From positions 1 to 8,967 of the forward strand of contig JALZUY010000017.1 of assembly GCA_023301395.1 (NCBI GenBank): DNA of 8,967 nt. The letters are read 5' to 3'. Position numbers and translations under genes: made by a program. Positions 1 through 5,416 of the stretch are shown here, one piece after another; the first letter of the stretch is position 1; every line of letters begins with the position of its first letter. The stretch comes from Nonlabens sp. Lineage in GTDB: Bacteria > Bacteroidota > Bacteroidia > Flavobacteriales > Flavobacteriaceae. The notes below the pieces were generated by a model. The model saw nothing but the letters and a program-made list of their open reading frames with translations, was not told the origin of the DNA and searched no databases.

Positions 1-698
1 CTTAATCCGTCTACAAAATTACTGTCATAATAGTGCCATGCACTAGAAACTAGAATATCACTCAATGTGCTCACTTTGTATCTAAAACCTATATCTCCTA
101 CAAGAGCAAACGTACTTCCTTGGGAAACATCTATGCGGTCTATAAAAGTAGGAAAGGTTGTAACAGGATTATTCAAAGGCCCTAGTGTAGAAGAAGCTTC
201 TGGTCTATAACTTACATAATGTGCACCTATTCCAAAATAGGGAGCAATTTTAGGCTGGCCTTCTTGAAAATCTCTAATACTTAATGGAAACCATTCTAAG
301 TGAGTACCTATTTCAAATACTTTTGCTTTACCAGTCATCGATCTTAACTGTAGACCTCCTAAACTAGGTTTGTCAGCAAGTTCACTTAAATGATTGAGAG
401 TAGTTACGTGATATGAGAGTTGATTTCTTATTTTAAAGTGATCATTCCAGTAACTATCCTGCGTATAACAGTTACAATCTGCTCGATAAGCAAAGTTAAT
501 ATAGTGAACAAGACCTATTCCCATTCCTATATTTCCTTTGTTAGTATTCCAGTCAAAACGCTCTCCATAATCTGATTGAAAAGCAACGGGACCACCTATT
601 AATCCTATCTCATGAGAGAATCCTAGCTGTGCATGAGCTGTTTGAGTAATGCATAATAGAGCTATAGAAAATCCGATATGGCGTAGGGTCTTGATCAT
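1..698 (-). CDS. Secreted envelope protein, THC0290_0291-like (partial, 3' end outside window)
   Basis: The reading frame is open from an ATG at 698 to the window edge, giving 232 codons plus two bases with no stop. The N-terminus is a standard Sec signal peptide: MIKTLRHIGF, a hydrophobic core, then AHA before Gln24, so the mature protein should start at Q24. The mature part has alternating aromatic and hydrophobic segments rich in Gly and Tyr (HEIGLIGGPVAFQSDYG at 29-45, YFGIGAHYVSYR near 154-165). This pattern suggests beta-strands of an outer-membrane or periplasmic barrel-like protein. A compact CNC motif lies at residues 75-77 in FAYRADCNCY. From memory it matches a family found in Flavobacteriaceae and named THC0290_0291, whose function is not known to me. 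It is transcribed divergently from gdhA. An ATG at 709 is out of frame and runs straight into a stop, so 698 is the start. The coding call is strong, the family name moderate. Confidence 0.8.
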   Translation of the reverse strand, partial: MIKTLRHIGFSIALLCITQTAHAQLGFSHEIGLIGGPVAFQSDYGERFDWNTNKGNIGMGIGLVHYINFAYRADCNCYTQDSYWNDHFKIRNQLSYHVTTLNHLSELADKPSLGGLQLRSMTGKAKVFEIGTHLEWFPLSIRDFQEGQPKIAPYFGIGAHYVSYRPEASSTLGPLNNPVTTFPTFIDRIDVSQGSTFALVGDIGFRYKVSTLSDILVSSAWHYYDSNFVDGL

Positions 699-720
699 GA
701 TTTTATCATTAAAATAGCGA

Positions 721-728
721 CAAATATA
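721..728 (-). promoter_or_regulatory. Candidate -7 promoter element for the leftward gene
   Basis: Read on the minus strand this is TATATTTG, an exact match to the Bacteroidota -7 consensus TAnnTTTG. Transcription would start about 7 bases downstream, near 714, leaving a leader of roughly 16 nt before the ATG at 698. I see no TTG at the usual 17-23 bp spacing upstream, so only half of the promoter is supported. Confidence 0.5.
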
Positions 729-746
729 ACAAAATGTAGATGATAC

Positions 747-760
747 TTATAGCTCTATAA
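747..760. promoter_or_regulatory. Inverted repeat TTATAG-CT-CTATAA, possible operator
   Basis: Two perfect 6-bp arms are separated by 2 bp. The site lies 18-39 bp upstream of the leftward -7 box, where the -33 element would normally be, so a regulator bound here could act on that promoter. The arms are AT-rich and short, and a chance origin is quite possible. Confidence 0.25.
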
Positions 761-788
761 ACACTTTAGGCCATCAAGTTCATTTTTA

Positions 789-810
789 TTACGCTTCCGC
801 GAAAGCATAA
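789..810. repeat. Degenerate palindromic repeat of the CGCTTTCGCGAAAGCG type (intergenic)
   Basis: A 22-bp imperfect palindrome with arms TTACGCTTCCG and CGAAAGCATAA differs at two positions from full symmetry. Both mismatches are C-A pairs on the plus strand, which become G-T wobble pairs if the minus strand is transcribed. It shares its core with the perfect palindrome at 6475-6490 and the degenerate one at 2276-2295. Similar palindromes are, from memory, scattered through genomes of marine flavobacteria. Its role is unknown. It lies between the two divergent promoters. Confidence 0.65.
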
Positions 811-878
811 TAATTTAAAACCTATAGTAAAACTACTTAAATAAATGACAAAATTTATAGCGCTTATTTACATTAATA

Positions 879-886
879 TATATTTG
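879..886 (+). promoter_or_regulatory. Candidate -7 promoter element of gdhA
   Basis: TATATTTG is an exact match to the Bacteroidota TAnnTTTG box and is identical to the box of the divergent gene. A start near 893 would give a leader of about 38 nt before the ATG at 931. No TTG is seen at 17-23 bp upstream, so the -33 side is weak or degenerate. Confidence 0.55.
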
Positions 887-896
887 CATTATCAAC

Positions 897-908
897 GAAA
901 ACGTTTTC
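897..908. promoter_or_regulatory. Perfect 12-bp palindrome GAAAACGTTTTC, candidate gdhA operator
   Basis: The site is fully symmetric around a central CG and begins 10 bp after the end of the gdhA -7 box, so it covers about +5 to +16 of the predicted transcript. The sequence has the form of operators bound by LacI-family regulators (AAACGTTT core, as in cre-type sites). A bound protein would block initiation or early elongation. The regulator is not encoded in this window. That the palindrome exists is certain; its function is inferred. Confidence 0.45.
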
Positions 909-930
909 TTAAACGCAATTATTACTAAAA

Positions 931-2274
931 ATGGAAAAAAACATACAAAGTTTTATCGATTTGATAAAAAGTAAAAACCCTAACGAGCCAGAGTTTATCC
1001 AGGCAGTTAGTGAAGTGGCAGAAGCTGTGATTCCTTTTATCGAGAAAAATCCTAGATATGCTAGCGACAAATTACTAGAACGCATGGCAGAGCCTGAACG
1101 TGTAACCATGTTTCGTGTGCCATGGACAGATGATAGTGGAGAAGTACAGGTGAATCGCGGTTACCGTATTCAAATGAATAGTGCCATAGGTCCTTATAAA
1201 GGCGGATTAAGATTTCACCCATCAGTTAACTTGAGTATTCTTAAATTTCTTGCATTTGAACAGGTGTTTAAGAATAGTTTGACTACACTACCTATGGGTG
1301 GTGGAAAAGGAGGATCTGATTTTAACCCTAAAGGAAAATCAGACCGTGAAGTGATGCGTTTCTGTCAATCATTTATGGTTGAATTGCAACGTGTTATAGG
1401 AGCAGATACTGATGTGCCAGCTGGAGATATAGGTGTAGGTGGTCGTGAGATAGGATATCTTTTTGGATACTATAAAAAATTAAGGAATGAGTTTACTGGA
1501 ATTTTAACGGGTAAAGGACGTTCTTATGGTGGTTCATTAATCCGTCCAGAGGCGACAGGCTATGGTAATGTATACTTTGCAGAGAACATGATGAAAACTC
1601 GTGGTGAATCCATAAAAGGAAAAACTACGGTTATATCAGGATCTGGAAATGTAGCTCAATATGCAGCTGAAAAAATCCTTCAATTAGGTGGTAAAGTTGT
1701 GACTATGTCTGATTCAGGTGGATATATCCACGATGCAGATGGTATAGATGTAGATAAACTTGCCTTTATAATGGATCTTAAAAATAATAAGCGTGGTCGT
1801 ATTTCTGAATATGTTGAGAGATATTCTAGCGCTACTTATCATAAAGGAGATCGTCCATGGTCGATAAAATGTGATATCGCATTACCATGTGCTACTCAAA
1901 ACGAGCTGAACGGTGATGAAGCAAAGATTCTCGTTTCAAACGGATGTATTTGTGTGAGCGAAGGAGCAAACATGCCTAGTACTCCTGAAGCCGTAGAACA
2001 TTTCATTGATAATAAGATCTTATTTGCTCCAGGAAAAGCTTCAAACGCTGGTGGAGTAGCAACGTCTGGCCTTGAAATGTCTCAAAACTCTATGCGTTAC
2101 AGCTGGACTGCTGAGGAAGTAGACAGTAAACTTCACAGTATCATGAATGATATTCACGAGGCTTGTGTAGAGTATGGAAAAGATGGTGATGGTTTTGTAG
2201 ACTACGTTAGAGGTGCAAACGTTGCAGGTTTTGTGAAAGTTGCAGACGCTATGCTAGCACAAGGAATTGTATAA
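931..2274 (+). CDS. gdhA: NADP-specific glutamate dehydrogenase
   Basis: The product catalyses reductive amination of 2-oxoglutarate with ammonium and NADPH to give glutamate (EC 1.4.1.4) in the cytosol, as a hexamer in this family. Its 447 residues are the normal length for the short hexameric class. The N-terminal substrate domain shows GPYKGGLRFHP with K90, K114 in QVFKNSL, the catalytic lysine K126 in PMGGGKGG, and the catalytic aspartate D166 in PAGDIGVGGREIG. The Rossmann domain begins with GSGNVA at 237-242 and continues to SDSGG at 260-264, the place where NADP enzymes contact the ribose phosphate. Glutamate-binding and domain-closing segments follow (EGANMPST from 344, SNAGGVATSGLEMSQN from 371). 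The enzyme is full length with no lost key residue. NADP rather than NAD preference is inferred from overall class. The gene is monocistronic: it has its own promoter, an operator-like palindrome in its leader, and a strong terminator after it. Confidence 0.97.
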   Translation: MEKNIQSFIDLIKSKNPNEPEFIQAVSEVAEAVIPFIEKNPRYASDKLLERMAEPERVTMFRVPWTDDSGEVQVNRGYRIQMNSAIGPYKGGLRFHPSVNLSILKFLAFEQVFKNSLTTLPMGGGKGGSDFNPKGKSDREVMRFCQSFMVELQRVIGADTDVPAGDIGVGGREIGYLFGYYKKLRNEFTGILTGKGRSYGGSLIRPEATGYGNVYFAENMMKTRGESIKGKTTVISGSGNVAQYAAEKILQLGGKVVTMSDSGGYIHDADGIDVDKLAFIMDLKNNKRGRISEYVERYSSATYHKGDRPWSIKCDIALPCATQNELNGDEAKILVSNGCICVSEGANMPSTPEAVEHFIDNKILFAPGKASNAGGVATSGLEMSQNSMRYSWTAEEVDSKLHSIMNDIHEACVEYGKDGDGFVDYVRGANVAGFVKVADAMLAQGIV

Positions 2275-2275
2275 T

Positions 2276-2295
2276 TCAGCTTTTGCTAAAGCGTA
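2276..2295. repeat. Degenerate copy of the CGCTTTCGCGAAAGCG repeat after gdhA
   Basis: Beginning one base after the gdhA stop codon, this 20-bp stretch matches 16 of 20 positions of an idealised TACGCTTTCGCGAAAGCGTA. The inner arms GCTTT/AAAGC are intact, and the changes lie in the outer left arm and at the centre. It precedes the terminator hairpin and could form a small second stem in the same 3' untranslated region. Confidence 0.5.
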
Positions 2296-2306
2296 TTTAT
2301 AATATC

Positions 2307-2340
2307 AAAAACCTCTGGATAAGTATTCAGAGGTTTTTTT
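2307..2340 (+). terminator. Intrinsic terminator of gdhA
   Basis: An 11-bp perfect stem (AAAAACCTCTG at 2307-2317 pairing with CAGAGGTTTTT at 2328-2338) encloses a 10-nt loop. The right arm merges into a run of seven T at 2334-2340. This is a classic factor-independent terminator about 33 bp after the gdhA stop, and it separates gdhA from porZ. The A-run before the left arm means it could also stop transcripts arriving from the right. Confidence 0.9.
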
Positions 2341-2359
2341 ATGGATCATTTTTAAAGGT

Positions 2360-2367
2360 TATTTTTG
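2360..2367 (+). promoter_or_regulatory. Candidate -7 promoter element of the porZ-recO-receptor unit
   Basis: TATTTTTG matches TAnnTTTG exactly and lies just beyond the gdhA terminator. Initiation near 2374 would leave about 37 nt before the porZ ATG. The matching TTG is not visible at the expected distance, where the T-run of the terminator lies. Confidence 0.45.
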
Positions 2368-2410
2368 CCCGTATCATATCATATTCATACTTAAAAGACG
2401 TTTACTTTCT

Positions 2411-4693
2411 ATGAAGCGATTATTACTTGTTTTATTTTTCCTATCACAATGGTGTGCGGCACAAGATTTCTCAAATGAATGGGAAGCATTTTTCTCGTAT
2501 TCAAATATTGTTGATCTAGAACAAAATGGAGCCCTTATTTATGCGGCAAGTGATAATTCTATCTTTGTTTATGATACCGTTTTACAGTCATTTGAGACCA
2601 TCACAACTGTTAATGGTTTAAGTGGTGAATCTATCTCACAAATACATTATAGTGAGTCTAAAGATCTACTAGTGATCGCATTTGAGAATGGTTTAATACA
2701 AATTATTCCTGCAACAGGCGATGTAATTAATATAGTTGCTATAAGGGATAAACAAACTATCTCTCCTGCAGATAAAAGTGTTAATGAATTCCTAGAGAAT
2801 GGTGATTTACTATATATGGCAACAGATTTCGGGATCGCAATTTATAACCTTGACTTATTGGAATTTGATGATACTTATTTCATAGGTGATAATGGTGCGC
2901 AACTTGTTATTGATTCCATTGATATTTCTGCTGGGTTTCTATATGCTGCAACTAATGGTGGAGGAATAAGAAGAGCATCCATCTCAAATCCTTTCTTGCT
3001 AGATTTCATGAACTGGACGCAAATTAATGCAGACGTCTGGGAAGAAATGACAACATTTAATAATTCTATTTATGCTGTGACAGCTGGCCGTTTTGTAGCG
3101 AGTCCAAATACTACAGGATCTTTTAGCGGTATAGGATTACAGCTGCCATCTCGTGCCAGAGATGCACATGTTACTAATGATAGAATTACTTATGCGACCA
3201 GAGATTTTATTTTGATCTATGATACTAATTTTAATGAAGTCTTTAGAGTTGATGACATCGATGGAGAGAGTTTTAATTATACCAGTGCTATCCTTTTGAA
3301 CGATAACTTATTCATGGGAACAGAAACAGCAGGTATGATAAGAATGAGTATTTCAAACCCTACTGATTTTGAATTTATTCTTGCAGATGGGCCAGCCCTT
3401 AATTCGGTGTTTTCAGTACAAACTTTGCCTAATGAATTATGGGTAACTTATGGAACTCATTCTGTTTTCTTTACACCAGATAATGCTAGAAGAGGAATAA
3501 GTCATCTTATAGAAGATGAATGGATTAATTACACTAGTGATGAAATAAATGGATTGCGTAGCGTGCCTAACCTTACCATCAATCCCGATGATCCTAATGA
3601 TATTGTGGTTCATTCTATGAATAATGGTTTGCTTGATTTTACAGATGGTCTTGCGTCTACTCAATATGGAATAAATAATAGTACTCTAGTTAGTATTCTG
3701 CCTCCATCAGACTTCTTTGTGAGAATACCAGATGGAGCATATGATTCTCAAGGTAATTTATGGGTAATACAACAACAAGTAGATCTTGCTTTACATAGAA
3801 GAAATTCTTCTGGTCAGTGGACGGCATTTGATGTAGGAGCTGTTTATGAAGAAGTTCCTAATGGAAATAGTACGACCAAAATGGAAATCACCAGCAACGA
3901 TAAAATAATTTTTGGATCTACAGACGCTGGAGTGATAGGTTATGATCCTGCGATAGATCAATTCTCAAGAATAACAGAAGGTATTCAAGAAGGAAACTTG
4001 ATAAACAACTATATAAGTACCGTGCGTATAGATCAACGTGGTCAGTTGTGGATAGGATCTAATCTAGGTTTGAGAGTATTGTCCAGTGCAAACAGTTTGT
4101 TCTCAGATAATATTCCTGACGCGCGATCAATAATTATTGAAGATATTAATGGAATCCCAAGAGAATTACTTGCTGATGAGGCAGTTCTAGATATAGAAGT
4201 GGATGGAAATAATAATAAATGGGTTGCGACAGGTAGTTCTGGAGTTTTTCTTTTTAATCCTAGCGGTAGAGAAACCATTTTTCAATTTACTAAAGAGAAT
4301 TCTCCATTACCAGATAATGAGGTACGCGATATAGCCATAGATGAAGTGTCAGGTTTAGTTTACTTTGCTACTAAGAATGGCTTAGTTGCTTTTAAAGGCG
4401 ATAGAGCGAGTGAACCTCAAGAAAGTTTAGAAAATGTATTTGCTTTTCCTAATCCAGTCCGACCAGGATTTGATGGAAATGTAACAATTGATGGTTTAAC
4501 AAATAGGGCACGTGTTAAGATTACTGATATAGAAGGTAATCTAGTCTATGAAAAAGTTTCTCAAGGAGGAAGTATTCTATGGGATACACGCAGCTTTGGA
4601 GGGAATAAAGTCGCTAGTGGTGTTTACATGCTATTTATATCTACAAATGATAATATAGAAACCACCGTTTCTAAAATAATGATCATAAGATAA
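2411..4693 (+). CDS. porZ: Type IX secretion system attachment-complex protein PorZ
   Basis: PorZ sits on the outer surface with PorU, PorV and PorQ. In Porphyromonas gingivalis this complex removes C-terminal sorting domains from secreted cargo and joins the cargo to surface lipopolysaccharide. At 760 residues the length fits the family. A signal peptide covers residues 1-17 (MKRLLLVLFFLSQWCAA) with mature start at Q18. Two beta-propeller regions follow, roughly 20-300 and 300-665, seen as repeated short blades of the kind LWIGSNLGLRV, KWVATGSSGVFLF and VYFATKNGLVAF. Residues about 674-760 form a type A sorting-like C-terminal sandwich beginning ENVFAFPNPVRP and containing KITDIEGNLVYE and SGVYMLFIS. 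PorZ is known to keep this domain rather than have it cleaved. Its stop codon directly abuts the recO ATG, so the two are probably co-transcribed. Other propeller proteins with a sorting domain could look similar; the length, domain order and recO linkage favour PorZ. Confidence 0.88.
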   Translation: MKRLLLVLFFLSQWCAAQDFSNEWEAFFSYSNIVDLEQNGALIYAASDNSIFVYDTVLQSFETITTVNGLSGESISQIHYSESKDLLVIAFENGLIQIIPATGDVINIVAIRDKQTISPADKSVNEFLENGDLLYMATDFGIAIYNLDLLEFDDTYFIGDNGAQLVIDSIDISAGFLYAATNGGGIRRASISNPFLLDFMNWTQINADVWEEMTTFNNSIYAVTAGRFVASPNTTGSFSGIGLQLPSRARDAHVTNDRITYATRDFILIYDTNFNEVFRVDDIDGESFNYTSAILLNDNLFMGTETAGMIRMSISNPTDFEFILADGPALNSVFSVQTLPNELWVTYGTHSVFFTPDNARRGISHLIEDEWINYTSDEINGLRSVPNLTINPDDPNDIVVHSMNNGLLDFTDGLASTQYGINNSTLVSILPPSDFFVRIPDGAYDSQGNLWVIQQQVDLALHRRNSSGQWTAFDVGAVYEEVPNGNSTTKMEITSNDKIIFGSTDAGVIGYDPAIDQFSRITEGIQEGNLINNYISTVRIDQRGQLWIGSNLGLRVLSSANSLFSDNIPDARSIIIEDINGIPRELLADEAVLDIEVDGNNNKWVATGSSGVFLFNPSGRETIFQFTKENSPLPDNEVRDIAIDEVSGLVYFATKNGLVAFKGDRASEPQESLENVFAFPNPVRPGFDGNVTIDGLTNRARVKITDIEGNLVYEKVSQGGSILWDTRSFGGNKVASGVYMLFISTNDNIETTVSKIMIIR

Positions 4694-5416
4694 ATGTTGA
4701 CTCGCACACCAGCAATTGTGCTATCCACAGTTAAATATAGCGAGGCAGATTTAATTGCTCGTTTATACACAAGAGAACTAGGTAGGCAATCATACATGCT
4801 TAAAGGAGTGCGTAAATCCCGTAAAGGAAAATTACGTATATCTTATTTTCAACCGCTCATTCAACTTGAGATTGAAACACAACATAAAGGAAAAGGTTCC
4901 CTAGAGTACATTAAAGAAGCTCATGTAACACCAGTCTATGATGCGATTCATACAGATATTATAAAGAGCAGTGTCGTATTGTTTTTCTCAGAAGTGTTGA
5001 CACAATTATTGACAGAGCAACAACCTGATGGAGATTTATATGATTACCTATCCAGTATTTTTCAATTCTTAGATCAAACAGATACAGTAGCAAATTTTTC
5101 TATAAAGACTTTACTGGATTTGTCCTTTCATATGGGATTTCAACCTGATATGGAAACTTCAAACTTTCCATACTTTAATCTTGTAGATGGAACTTTTGAT
5201 AATAACGGCATGTTGCCACATCATGCAACAATTGAGGAAAGTAGTTTAATAAAGAAGTTTCTAGGCACGAATTTTGCTGAAATAAATAAGATAAAAATGA
5301 ATCGAGAAGAACGCAATAACCTATTAAATTTGGTCATTGACTATTTTCAGATACATTTGCACGTCTTTAAAAAACCTACATCATTAACAATATTAAAACA
5401 GCTGTTCGATTCGTGA
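4694..5416 (+). CDS. recO: DNA repair protein RecO
   Basis: RecO works with RecR to displace single-strand-binding protein and load RecA at gaps during recombinational repair in the cytoplasm. The 240 residues match the family length. The N-terminal OB-fold is recognisable by the usual opening (TPAIVLSTVKYSEADLIARLYTRELG, split here as residues 5-30), followed by the basic stretch LKGVRKSRKGKLR and the strand YFQPLIQLEIE. The C-terminal half is helical, with the LLDLSFHMGFQPD segment near 145-157 that opens the domain in other RecO proteins. There is no cysteine in the whole protein, so the zinc-binding cysteines of some RecO proteins are absent. The ATG follows the porZ stop with no gap, and the TGA overlaps the next gene's start by 4 nt, pointing to translational coupling on both sides. 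Confidence 0.92.
   Translation: MLTRTPAIVLSTVKYSEADLIARLYTRELGRQSYMLKGVRKSRKGKLRISYFQPLIQLEIETQHKGKGSLEYIKEAHVTPVYDAIHTDIIKSSVVLFFSEVLTQLLTEQQPDGDLYDYLSSIFQFLDQTDTVANFSIKTLLDLSFHMGFQPDMETSNFPYFNLVDGTFDNNGMLPHHATIEESSLIKKFLGTNFAEINKIKMNREERNNLLNLVIDYFQIHLHVFKKPTSLTILKQLFDS

Noticed and set aside
909..1109. 66-codon open frame on the minus strand opposite gdhA
   Set aside because: It lies entirely over the gdhA leader and coding start, has no recognisable domain, and is best explained as an antisense shadow.
2411..2470. Possible lipoprotein signal in PorZ because of Cys15 in LSQWCAAQ
   Set aside because: The residues before the Cys (SQW) do not fit a lipobox, which needs small residues such as A or G just before Cys. 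The AA|Q site gives a normal signal peptidase I cleavage.
3437..3664. 75-codon open frame on the minus strand within porZ
   Set aside because: It is opposite well-supported propeller coding sequence, with no promoter or protein features of its own.
4042..4278. 78-codon open frame on the minus strand within porZ
   Set aside because: It is antisense to conserved propeller blades of porZ and has no independent support.
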